From contig NZ_CP042432.1 of the NCBI RefSeq assembly GCF_008033235.1, positions 744,001 to 808,000 of the forward strand: a stretch of DNA of 64,000 bases, read 5' to 3'. Below, piece after piece: positions 8,645 to 16,951 of the stretch. The notes beneath the pieces were generated by a model. That model ran no database searches and had not been told where the DNA came from. It worked only from the letters and a program-made list of their open reading frames with translations. A program made the translations under genes and the position numbers. Source of the stretch: Anseongella ginsenosidimutans. GTDB taxonomy: Bacteria; Bacteroidota; Bacteroidia; Sphingobacteriales; Sphingobacteriaceae. Each line of letters starts with the position of its first letter. The first letter of the stretch is position 1.

Positions 8645-11053
8645 GTGATGCACAATAAATCTACTTTCCCTTTTAGCCGGCGGCGGTTTCTTGCTTCAGG
8701 CGCGCTCCTGGGCGCGGCCTTTTTACCTGGCGGGGCTTCCGCGGCGGACGTTGCAAAATTGCTTCAGGGCACGCTTCAGCCGGAAACAGGAGGTCCGGCG
8801 CCGGTTCCCTTCCCCCATTTTCCCGGCACCTTTCAGGCCTTTGTATGGCGGAACTGGTTCCTGGCGCCGGCAGAGCGAATGGCAAGGGTAGCGGGCATCA
8901 GTACCGGCGAACTGCTGAAGGCGGGCCGGGCAATGGGACTGCCCGATCCCCCGGCCATAACGGGAGAGCAGGAACGGCGAAGTTATATTACCGTAATCCG
9001 GCGTAACTGGCACCTCCTCCCCACCGCACAACTGCTGGAACTACTGGGATGGACGGAAGAAAAACTGGAGTTCACGCTTAAAGAAGATGATTTTCTTTAC
9101 CATAAGCTGGGCAGCCTGAAGCCCGATTGTCCGCCTGTCCGGTACACCCCCGCTGATGAAAAGTGGGAGCAATGGATGTCTCGTGTGATCACCGAAGAAT
9201 TTTCCGGAAGATACCCGCGGGCAGAACAGCCGCTCTTCCATTTTGTGGATGAATTGTCGGCGCCGCTTCGAAAGGCCCCTTCGCGGGAAAAGGCACCGGC
9301 TTCCGGCTTTAGTCCCAGGTTCGCCTATCCTTATTTCGCCCTTTTCGGCGATCCCCTGCTTGATCCGGGTATAGACCCCTATCCGGGCGGATACCTGGAC
9401 AGGATGGCTGCTTCCGGCCTGGACGCTACCTGGATGCATATTGTACTTAGCAAACTCACACCGTTTCCCTGGGACCCGGCGGTAAGCGAACACTGGCAAG
9501 AACGGCTAGGCAACCTGCAGAAGCTGGTTCAGCGTGCGAAAAATCACGGGATCGGCATCTATTTATACCTGAATGAGCCCCGTTCCCTCCCGCTTTCCTT
9601 TTTCAAAAAACATCCTGAATTAAAAGGAGTGACCAGGGGCGGTGAAGCGGCTTTATGTACCAGCCACCCGGCCGTACAGGAGTACCTGGTGAATTCCATG
9701 ACTACGATCACCAGCGCCATCCCGGACCTGGCAGGCTTTTTTTCGATTACGGCCTCGGAAAATCCCACTAACTGCTGGTCGCATTTCAACGGGCAGGGCT
9801 GTCCCCGATGCGGAGAGCGAGGGCCGACCGCTGTTATTGCCGAGCTGAACACGCTCTACCTGAAAGGGATCAGGCAAGGTATCGGCAACCAGCAACAGGC
9901 AAAGGAAGAACCGGCAGGGAACAAATCCCAACCGGCCATACGGGAGCCGCAGCTGATCGCCTGGGATTGGGGCTGGCCTGCGGACTGGGCCGAAGGGATC
10001 ATCCCGGCCCTTCCTAAAGAGCTGGCTTTAATGAGCGTCAGCGAATGGGAGCTGGAAATTGAGCGCGGAGGGATCAAAAGCCACGTAGGGGAATATTCCA
10101 TTTCAGCCGTCGGCCCCGGACCACGCGCCAGGCGGCACTGGTCCATCGCAAAACAGCAGGGCTTGAAAACAATTGCCAAGATACAAGCGGGAAATACCTG
10201 GGAAATAGGCGCAGTGCCCCATATTCCGGCGGTAGCCAATGTAGCGCGGCACGCCGCTAACCTGCGGGAACAGCAGGTAGACGGGCTCATGCTCAGCTGG
10301 ACCCTGGGAGGGCATCCCTCCCCTAATCTGGAAGTAGTGGCCGAAATAGGCAGCAATCGTACGCTGACACCGGAACAGGCCATGCAGCAGGTGGCCGCGC
10401 GCCGTTACGGAGAAGCAGCTTCAGACGTTGTAACCGCCTGGGAACAATTCAGCCAGGCATTCAGCGAATTCCCCTATCATATCGGCGTCGTATATAACGC
10501 GCCGCTGCAGGCGGGCCCGGCCAACCTGCTTTGGGAAAAACCAACCGGTTACCGGGCAAGCATGGTGGGTATTCCTTATGACGATGTAAAAAGCTGGATA
10601 TCCGTCTATCCCGAAGAAGCCTTTACAGGCCAGCTGACAAAGGCGGCCGAAGGATTCGATACAGCCCTGGCAGCCCTGCGGGCAAAAACCGGCATGCTCC
10701 GGCTGACAAAATCACAAAGGAAACTGCTGGACGAAGAATGCCACGCTGCAGAAACCGTCGCCATTCATTATCACAGCATTGTCAACCAGGTGCAATTCAC
10801 CGGCATACGCGACAGGTTGCCGGAAATGGCTGCGCAGGAAAAGCAGCAGGCCCTGCGAAAGCTGGAAGCCATTCTGAAAGAAGAGATCATCCTGGCCAGG
10901 CGAATGAACGAACTCCAGGGCCTTGACAGCCGCCTTGGTTTTGAGGCTACGAATCATTATTTTTATGTTTCCTCCGACCTGACCGAAAAAGTGATCAACT
11001 GCCGCTACCTGCTTGACCGGTGGCTGCCTTCAATAAAAACCGACCATGAGTAA
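8645..11053 (+). CDS. Tat-exported 802-residue protein of unknown function, possible glycoside hydrolase-like barrel
   Basis: The N-terminus (FSRRRFLASGALLGAAFL) is a clear twin-arginine signal, so the folded protein is exported, perhaps with a cofactor or metal. The middle, residues about 215-580, alternates strands and helices in the way of a TIM barrel, with WMHIVLSKLTPFPWDP and GIGIYLYLNEPRSLP segments. A cysteine group lies at C377, C386 and C389 (CPRC) and could bind metal. The C-terminal 200 residues are helical. The start could also be the second Met at 8648. I do not recognise a specific family; a link to carbohydrate-active barrels is inference. The next gene overlaps its end by eight bases, so they form an operon. 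Confidence 0.6.
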   Translation: MMHNKSTFPFSRRRFLASGALLGAAFLPGGASAADVAKLLQGTLQPETGGPAPVPFPHFPGTFQAFVWRNWFLAPAERMARVAGISTGELLKAGRAMGLPDPPAITGEQERRSYITVIRRNWHLLPTAQLLELLGWTEEKLEFTLKEDDFLYHKLGSLKPDCPPVRYTPADEKWEQWMSRVITEEFSGRYPRAEQPLFHFVDELSAPLRKAPSREKAPASGFSPRFAYPYFALFGDPLLDPGIDPYPGGYLDRMAASGLDATWMHIVLSKLTPFPWDPAVSEHWQERLGNLQKLVQRAKNHGIGIYLYLNEPRSLPLSFFKKHPELKGVTRGGEAALCTSHPAVQEYLVNSMTTITSAIPDLAGFFSITASENPTNCWSHFNGQGCPRCGERGPTAVIAELNTLYLKGIRQGIGNQQQAKEEPAGNKSQPAIREPQLIAWDWGWPADWAEGIIPALPKELALMSVSEWELEIERGGIKSHVGEYSISAVGPGPRARRHWSIAKQQGLKTIAKIQAGNTWEIGAVPHIPAVANVARHAANLREQQVDGLMLSWTLGGHPSPNLEVVAEIGSNRTLTPEQAMQQVAARRYGEAASDVVTAWEQFSQAFSEFPYHIGVVYNAPLQAGPANLLWEKPTGYRASMVGIPYDDVKSWISVYPEEAFTGQLTKAAEGFDTALAALRAKTGMLRLTKSQRKLLDEECHAAETVAIHYHSIVNQVQFTGIRDRLPEMAAQEKQQALRKLEAILKEEIILARRMNELQGLDSRLGFEATNHYFYVSSDLTEKVINCRYLLDRWLPSIKTDHE

Positions 11054-11513
11054 AATAGTAATTCTGTTAACCGCCATGTTATTCAGCACAAATCCGGGCT
11101 TGGCCGGCCCGGGAGAGGATTTAAAGAAGGTGAAATCTTTTATCAGCGATCTTGCAGATGACCGCGTAGATTACGATACGATCATCCAAAAACACCTCTG
11201 CATTGGGAATAAAGTGCTGAGCCCCCCGGAACAGGAAGAAAAGGACGCGGCGCTTAAGGCCATGCTTGAAGCACTCCGGGAACAACTACAGAAAAATCCA
11301 GCGCCGGGAATTAACAAATATTCAAAAGTCCCGCGAAAATATCAAACCCTTCAGATTGAAGAGGAGGAAGAATCTAATGTTTACGCGCTACAAGTCAAGG
11401 GCAAAGATGAACCTCCGGGCCTGATCCTGGTTAAAGATGGCCGGATCGCTTCATTTACCGCCATCAGCAAAAGCGGCATGCGCTCTTTCTTGTTGATTTG
11501 CTCTGACCTTTGA
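11046..11513 (+). CDS. Small secreted protein of unknown function
   Basis: A 155-residue protein whose start overlaps the end of the preceding Tat-protein gene by eight bases, so translation is probably coupled. The first 21 residues (MSKIVILLTAMLFSTNPGLAG) form a Sec signal peptide. The rest is a mixed helix/strand domain with an Asp/Arg-rich helix near the front, a charged helical middle and a KDEPPGLILVKDGRIASF strand pair near the end. No family is recognised. Tight linkage suggests that it works with the exported 802-residue protein. Confidence 0.62.
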   Translation: MSKIVILLTAMLFSTNPGLAGPGEDLKKVKSFISDLADDRVDYDTIIQKHLCIGNKVLSPPEQEEKDAALKAMLEALREQLQKNPAPGINKYSKVPRKYQTLQIEEEEESNVYALQVKGKDEPPGLILVKDGRIASFTAISKSGMRSFLLICSDL

Positions 11514-11613
11514 TGCAAAGCCGCTACCGTACCTTCCGATGCACAGGGAGACAAACCAGGACGGCCCTCCGTTCGTTTATTTTTCCTACATTGCTTAGAA
11601 GAATGCACCCGGA

Positions 11614-12213
11614 ATGTTTCTGAAAATAACAGGCGGCAGGAAGAAAACCCTCAGCGATGAAGAGCTGGCGGCGCATTACCGTAAAAACGGTGATATGATC
11701 CTGCTGGGCGAGCTTTACGGGCGGCACATGGAAATGGTGTTCGCGGTTTGCTTTAAATACCTGAAGGACGAAGAAGCCAGTAAGGACGCCGTGATGCAGC
11801 TTTTCGAAAAGCTCTCCGGCGACCTCCGGCGGCACGAAGTAAGCAATTTCAAAGGCTGGCTGCACCAGGTTACCCGCAACTACTGCCTCATGCATTTGCG
11901 TTCGGCCCAAAACAAGTTCCGCGAGAACATGGTTTCCATTGAAAATGAGTTAAGTGGGGATGTGGAAACGACTGCTTTCCTGCATCCTGATAATGGGGAA
12001 ATACTGGAAAACCAGTTGAGGAAAGTGGAAGCAGGGATCGGGCAGCTCCCCCCGGAACAGCAGCAGTGTGTCCGGCTGTTCTACCTTGATCAGAAATGCT
12101 ATAAGGATATTGCGGAAATGACGGGATACGAATTGAAGAAGGTGAAGAGTTATATACAGAACGGGAAGCGGAACCTGAAGTTATTTATGGAGGCGCAGAA
12201 AAATGAGCAGTGA
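11614..12213 (+). CDS. ECF-type RNA polymerase sigma factor
   Basis: A 199-residue sigma factor. Region 2 covers about residues 20-90, with FKGWLHQVTRNYCLMHLR as the promoter-melting part, and region 4 with the helix-turn-helix covers about 135-190 (LPPEQQQCVRLFYLDQKCYKDIAEMTG segment). There is no signal or membrane segment. Its last 11 bases overlap the start of the anti-sigma gene at 12203, so the pair is translationally coupled. This is the usual arrangement for an ECF sigma factor held at the membrane by its partner. What activates it and which promoters it reads cannot be seen here. Confidence 0.9.
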   Translation: MFLKITGGRKKTLSDEELAAHYRKNGDMILLGELYGRHMEMVFAVCFKYLKDEEASKDAVMQLFEKLSGDLRRHEVSNFKGWLHQVTRNYCLMHLRSAQNKFRENMVSIENELSGDVETTAFLHPDNGEILENQLRKVEAGIGQLPPEQQQCVRLFYLDQKCYKDIAEMTGYELKKVKSYIQNGKRNLKLFMEAQKNEQ

Positions 12214-13651
12214 AGGGAAATACATAGGCCACCTTACGCCGGAAACGATCAGGGAATACCTGGGAGGACAGCTGGACAGTACAAAGATGCACCAGATAGA
12301 AACGCATTTGCTGGAATGCGAATTCTGCGCTGATGCGGTAGAAGGATTCGAACTGTCGGAAAGATCCCATGTTAAGACGGACCAGGCGCTTCTTGCCCTC
12401 CGGAAAAAACTAAATCAAAAAATAAAGGAACACGAGCGTCCGCGCATGATGCGCTGGCCGGCCTGGTCCGCCGCGGCCGGGATAGCCCTTGCCATTGCGG
12501 GATACGTCGTGATCAAACAGCAGGAAAGGGAGCAGGAGCTACTGGCAATACAACAGTCCGAAGCCTTCCTGCAAACCGGCATCAACGACACTCTGATCAT
12601 TTTTATGCCGGAAGACCCGCGGCCGGTAAATCCGGAAGGGCTCCTGGCTTCCAATACCGGGTATGCCCCGCAGCCAGGAGAACAGCATGCGGAAGCCGCG
12701 GCCTTAGCGAGGGATTCACGGGCAGCGCAGGCAGCTACCGCAAAGCAGGACGAAACTGAAAAACAACGAATAGAACATGACCCCACCCCGGATTCGCAAA
12801 TCGCACAGGCAGCGGGGGCGCCCAGAGAAGGAACGGCGAAACCAGCGGCAGCGGCAAGGCAGGTAGCGGCAGTACAGCAGCAGCAGATGGCAGAAAGAAC
12901 GGAAAGAATCCTCGATTCCCTGCCCGCCGGCAACGAACTGGCCAGGGCTGTTCCGGGGAACCGGGCGGTGGTTGTCAAATCGCCCGGGGTGCAGCGGAAG
13001 CCGCCGCGTACGGGAAAGGTATATATCAGGGGCGTAAAACGGGATACGGCTGCCGAAGGAATGAAAACCATCCGGGGAAGGGTGGTAGCGGGCGATACGA
13101 TGTCGCTTCCGGGAGTATCGGTCACGGTGGAAGGCACCTCAAAAAGCACCTCTACGGATCATTTGGGCAATTTTACATTGCAAATCCCAAAGGGCGAGCA
13201 TTCCCTGGTAATGAGCATGATCGGGTTTAAAACAGACACGGTACGGGTTGCCGAATATGCCGACAACCTTCTGCTGGCCATGCAGCCCGCGGAAATGGAT
13301 CTTAACGAAGTAATCGTCGTGGGATATTCAGGAAATTCAAAAAAAGCCGGGCAGGTTTCGCCCACGCCCGTTATTGGGAAAGCAGCTTATGAAAAGTACC
13401 TGGCGGATAGCCTGCGCTACCCGGAAGAAGCGCTGGAAAAACAAGCGGAAGGCGAAGTGGTGGTCAGCTTTACGGTTCGTGCCAGTGGCAGGCCGGCGGC
13501 TTTTAAAATTATCCGTTCCCTGGGTTACGGCTGCGACAAGGAAGCCATCCGGCTGATCAAAGAAGGGCCGGATTGGGTTTCCCCGGTTGTAAAGCGCGGC
13601 CGGCCCCAACCGGCAGAAGCCGTTCAGACCGTCAAGTTTAATCTTCCTTAA
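12203..13651 (+). CDS. Membrane anti-sigma factor with zinc-finger, carboxypeptidase-regulatory-like and TonB C-terminal domains
   Basis: An unusual 482-residue fusion. Residues 1-60 look like a cytosolic zinc-binding anti-sigma domain (HLLECEFCADAVEGFE: His, Cys, Cys). One membrane helix follows at about 84-104. Next is an Ala/Gln-rich periplasmic linker of some 150 residues, then a carboxypeptidase-regulatory-like domain at about 290-380 (TIRGRVVAGDTMSLPG; DLNEVIVVGYS). Last is a TonB C-terminal-like domain (LRYPEEALEKQAEGEVVVSF) to the end. Coupled to the ECF sigma gene by an 11-base overlap, it should hold that factor at the inner membrane while its outer domains sense or contact an envelope partner. 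The role of the TonB-like end is inferred. Confidence 0.82.
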   Translation: MSSEGKYIGHLTPETIREYLGGQLDSTKMHQIETHLLECEFCADAVEGFELSERSHVKTDQALLALRKKLNQKIKEHERPRMMRWPAWSAAAGIALAIAGYVVIKQQEREQELLAIQQSEAFLQTGINDTLIIFMPEDPRPVNPEGLLASNTGYAPQPGEQHAEAAALARDSRAAQAATAKQDETEKQRIEHDPTPDSQIAQAAGAPREGTAKPAAAARQVAAVQQQQMAERTERILDSLPAGNELARAVPGNRAVVVKSPGVQRKPPRTGKVYIRGVKRDTAAEGMKTIRGRVVAGDTMSLPGVSVTVEGTSKSTSTDHLGNFTLQIPKGEHSLVMSMIGFKTDTVRVAEYADNLLLAMQPAEMDLNEVIVVGYSGNSKKAGQVSPTPVIGKAAYEKYLADSLRYPEEALEKQAEGEVVVSFTVRASGRPAAFKIIRSLGYGCDKEAIRLIKEGPDWVSPVVKRGRPQPAEAVQTVKFNLP

Positions 13652-13693
13652 AAGGCATATTTCTTATATATCTTATATTTACGAAAAATTGGT

Positions 13694-15562
13694 ATGAATA
13701 ATCTACGCTTTTTAAGTGGCGCATGCGTCATTACACTGGCCTTATTCACCGCCTGTACACCGCGGCAAAAACAGGAAAACAATACAAATACCCCCATGGA
13801 CGTACATAGTTTTGCCCGCCCTTCAGAGGCCGTGGTTAAGCATCTTGACCTGAATATTTCAGTAAATTTCGGCAATAAGATCATCAGCGGAACAGCCGCC
13901 TGGGAAATCGAAACCAGCGGCGACGCTAGGGAGATTATTTTTGATACCCAGGGCCTGGAAATCGAAAAAGTCACGTACGGAAACGGCGATCCGGCTGAAT
14001 TTTCGCTTGGCGGCGAGGAACCTTTCCTGGGGCAAGCCCTGAGTGTGCAGCTGGAAAACGGGACAAAAAAGGTGATCATCCATTATGTGACCAGCCCCCA
14101 GGCCGCGGCCCTGCAATGGCTTGATCCGCAGCAGACCGCAGGCAAGGAGTACCCCTACCTCTTCACCCAGTCCCAGGCTATTTTGGCGCGCAGCTGGATT
14201 CCCTGCCAGGACAGTCCCGGTATACGTTTCAGTTACACGGCAAAAGTGCAGGTCCCCCGCGAACTGATTGCCCTGATGAGCGCTGAAAACCCTACTGAAA
14301 AGTCAGCTGACGGGTCCTACAGCTTCCGCCAGGAAAACCCCATTCCCTCCTATCTCATGGCCCTGGCCGTAGGCGATATCCGTTTTCGTTCCCTTGGCAG
14401 GAATACCGGAGTGTATGCGGAACCGTCTATGATTGAAGCCTGCGCAAAAGAATTTGCCGGCATGCAGGACATGATGGACGCTGCGGAAGCGCTATACGGG
14501 AAATACCGCTGGGGCCGTTACGACGTGATCGTGCTTCCGCCCAGCTTCCCGTTTGGAGGCATGGAAAACCCTGAGCTTACCTTTGCCACCCCCACCATTA
14601 TCGCCGGCGATCGCTCGCTGGTGAGCCTGGTGGCCCATGAACTGGCCCATAGCTGGAGCGGCAACCTCGTGACCAATGCCACCTGGGATGATTTCTGGCT
14701 GAACGAAGGCTTCACCGTGTATTTTGAACGACGCATTATGGAAGCCATTGAAGGCCGGCCCTATGCCGATATGCTGGCGCTTATCGGGTTCCAGGACCTG
14801 CAAAACACCATTCAGCGACTGGGAGAAAACCATCCGGACACCCGGCTGATGCTTGACCTAAAGGGCCGCAATCCTGATGACGGTGTCAGCGATATTGCCT
14901 ACGAAAAAGGATTCTGCCTGCTTCGCACCATTGAAGAAGCAGCAGGGCGGGAACGCTTTGATGCATTCCTGAAACAGTATTTCAACAGCCAGGCCTTCAG
15001 TTCCGTTACTACCAAAGAATTTCTTGATTACTACCGGAAAGAGCTGATTGGCGGCGACTCCGCCCTGGCGCAGCAAATCAATATCCGTCAGTGGATCTAT
15101 GAACCCGGCCTGCCACCCAATCATCCCGAATTTACTTCGGAGCGTTTTGCCGCCGTGGATGAAGCGCTGGCTGCCTGGAAAAACGGAACAACCACCGCAA
15201 GCCTTCAGACAAGCAGCTGGAGTACCCATGAATGGCTGCATTTTATTCGCCATTTACCGGAAGATATGAACCAGGAACAAATGGAAGAATTGGACAAGGC
15301 CTTTCAATTTACGGGATCAGGAAACAGCGAATTGCTGGCCGCCTGGTTCCTGCATACCATCCGGCACCGTTATGAACCAGCCTACCCTGCGCTTGAAAAA
15401 TTCCTGGTAAATGTCGGCCGCAGGAAATTCCTGACCCCCTTGTATACCGAACTCATAAAAACGCCGGAAGGAAAGCAAATGGCAAAAAGCATATATGCAA
15501 AAGCGCGTCCCAACTATCATTTTGTTTCCCGGCAAACGATGGACGAATTACTCGGGCAATAG
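13694..15562 (+). CDS. M1-family aminopeptidase lipoprotein (leukotriene A4 hydrolase-like)
   Basis: A 622-residue zinc metallopeptidase that removes N-terminal amino acids from peptides. The zinc site is H315-E316-L-A-H319 with the distal E338 (NEGF), the HExxH-x18-E pattern. The exopeptidase motif is GGMENPE, about 40 residues upstream. The C-terminal helical region resembles the leukotriene A4 hydrolase end domain. The N-terminus (FLSGACVITLALFTAC) is a lipobox, so the enzyme is probably anchored on the periplasmic side or at the cell surface. A TATATTTA element at 13674-13681 resembles the Bacteroidota -7 box and could drive it. Confidence 0.92.
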   Translation: MNNLRFLSGACVITLALFTACTPRQKQENNTNTPMDVHSFARPSEAVVKHLDLNISVNFGNKIISGTAAWEIETSGDAREIIFDTQGLEIEKVTYGNGDPAEFSLGGEEPFLGQALSVQLENGTKKVIIHYVTSPQAAALQWLDPQQTAGKEYPYLFTQSQAILARSWIPCQDSPGIRFSYTAKVQVPRELIALMSAENPTEKSADGSYSFRQENPIPSYLMALAVGDIRFRSLGRNTGVYAEPSMIEACAKEFAGMQDMMDAAEALYGKYRWGRYDVIVLPPSFPFGGMENPELTFATPTIIAGDRSLVSLVAHELAHSWSGNLVTNATWDDFWLNEGFTVYFERRIMEAIEGRPYADMLALIGFQDLQNTIQRLGENHPDTRLMLDLKGRNPDDGVSDIAYEKGFCLLRTIEEAAGRERFDAFLKQYFNSQAFSSVTTKEFLDYYRKELIGGDSALAQQINIRQWIYEPGLPPNHPEFTSERFAAVDEALAAWKNGTTTASLQTSSWSTHEWLHFIRHLPEDMNQEQMEELDKAFQFTGSGNSELLAAWFLHTIRHRYEPAYPALEKFLVNVGRRKFLTPLYTELIKTPEGKQMAKSIYAKARPNYHFVSRQTMDELLGQ

Positions 15563-15602
15563 CCGATACAAACACAGCAAACCAGCCAAACCCAGCCAGA
15601 AT

Positions 15603-16877
15603 ATGAAAACCCTGAACCTCCTCTTAATCACCATGACAACCATCTCCGGCAACCTTTACGGGCAGGAGCCTCTTTACGATGAAAGCAAGGTTCCTTCATA
15701 TCATTTACCAGCGCTCCTCGAAAGCGAAAACGGCAAAGCCGTAAAAAACGTAAAACAATGGGAAAACAAACGCCGGCCCGAGATCCTGGCCCTTTTCAGC
15801 GAACAGGTCCATGGAAAAACGCCGGCAGGAAAAATTCCTGTGATATTCCAGCTGCAGTCCATGGAAGAGCGGGCGCTGGACGGGACAGCCACGCGTAAAC
15901 AGGTACGTATTTTTTTCGGGAGGGACAGCTCCAGGCACATGGACCTCCTGCTATACCTTCCCAGTAATGCAAAAAAACCGGCGCCTGTATTCCTGGGATT
16001 AAATTTCACAGGAAACCAGACCATTCATACCGATCCGGGCATCTTAATTTCCACCCGGCAAACTAACAATGGCAATAATCCCGGCTATAAGGATGGCTAT
16101 GCCACAGAAGAAAGCCGGGGCCTGCGCGTGCGGCGCTGGCCGGTGGAAGAGATACTTTCCCGGGGCTATGGGGTTGCCACCATCTATTACGGTGACATTC
16201 AGCCCGACCGTCCGGATAGTTTTCGCGAAGGAGTACACAGCCTTTTCTTTAAGCCAGGGCAGGAAAAGCCGGGTCCCGGCGAGTGGGGCGCTGTAGGCGC
16301 ATGGGCATGGGGCCTGAGCCGCGCCCTTGATTACCTGGTACAGGATCCCGGTGTAAACCCGGACCAGGTAGCCGTGCTTGGCCATTCCAGGCTGGGAAAA
16401 GCTTCCCTGTGGGCCGGCGCGCAGGATCCGCGCTTTGCCATCGTGATCTCCAACGACTCAGGTGAAGGCGGCGCTGCCATCACCCGGAGAAAATACGGCG
16501 AAACCATTAAGGACATCAATACCCGTTTCCCACACTGGTTCAGCGATAATTACAAACAATACAACAACAAAGAAAACGAACTCCCGGTAGACTACCACCA
16601 GTTAATAGCCCTGATTGCTCCCCGCCCCGTCTACGTGGCCAGCGCATCCGATGACCAGTGGGCCGACCCGAAAGGCGAATACCTTTCCCTCGTTCATGCC
16701 GGGCCGGTGTATGAACTCTACGGCCTGGAACCTCTTAAAGCTCCGGAACCTCCCGGCCTTGAAAAACCGGTTAGTACGGAAAGCATGGGCTATCACCTGC
16801 GGAAGGGGAAGCATGACATCCTGCTGTACGACTGGTCCAATTACATGGATTTCGCCGACAAAGTTTTCGGCAAATAA
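15603..16877 (+). CDS. CE15-type (glucuronoyl esterase-like) secreted esterase
   Basis: A 424-residue alpha/beta-hydrolase. The nucleophile motif GHSRLGK (S262) matches the G-x-S-R-x-G-K signature of carbohydrate esterase family 15, and the catalytic His is H404 in GKHDILLYDWSNYMDFAD. Family members cleave the ester between glucuronic acid on xylan and lignin alcohols, though many bacterial members have broader or unknown targets. The frame opens at 15495, but the Met at 15603 starts a signal peptide ending near NLYGQ. It begins 40 bases after the aminopeptidase gene on the same strand. Database annotations often call such proteins acetylxylan esterase. Confidence 0.85.
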   Translation: MKTLNLLLITMTTISGNLYGQEPLYDESKVPSYHLPALLESENGKAVKNVKQWENKRRPEILALFSEQVHGKTPAGKIPVIFQLQSMEERALDGTATRKQVRIFFGRDSSRHMDLLLYLPSNAKKPAPVFLGLNFTGNQTIHTDPGILISTRQTNNGNNPGYKDGYATEESRGLRVRRWPVEEILSRGYGVATIYYGDIQPDRPDSFREGVHSLFFKPGQEKPGPGEWGAVGAWAWGLSRALDYLVQDPGVNPDQVAVLGHSRLGKASLWAGAQDPRFAIVISNDSGEGGAAITRRKYGETIKDINTRFPHWFSDNYKQYNNKENELPVDYHQLIALIAPRPVYVASASDDQWADPKGEYLSLVHAGPVYELYGLEPLKAPEPPGLEKPVSTESMGYHLRKGKHDILLYDWSNYMDFADKVFGK

Positions 16878-16951
16878 AAGCGGCAGCAGCAAAACCATTA
16901 TTGTATATAACGCTATTTTTATCATATTAGCAGGATAGAAATTTTGACTAA

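Noticed and set aside
12415-13149. 244-codon minus-strand frame under the anti-sigma gene
   Set aside because: Very rich in Ser, Cys and Ala and opposite the Ala/Gln-rich linker; no domain and no own signals.
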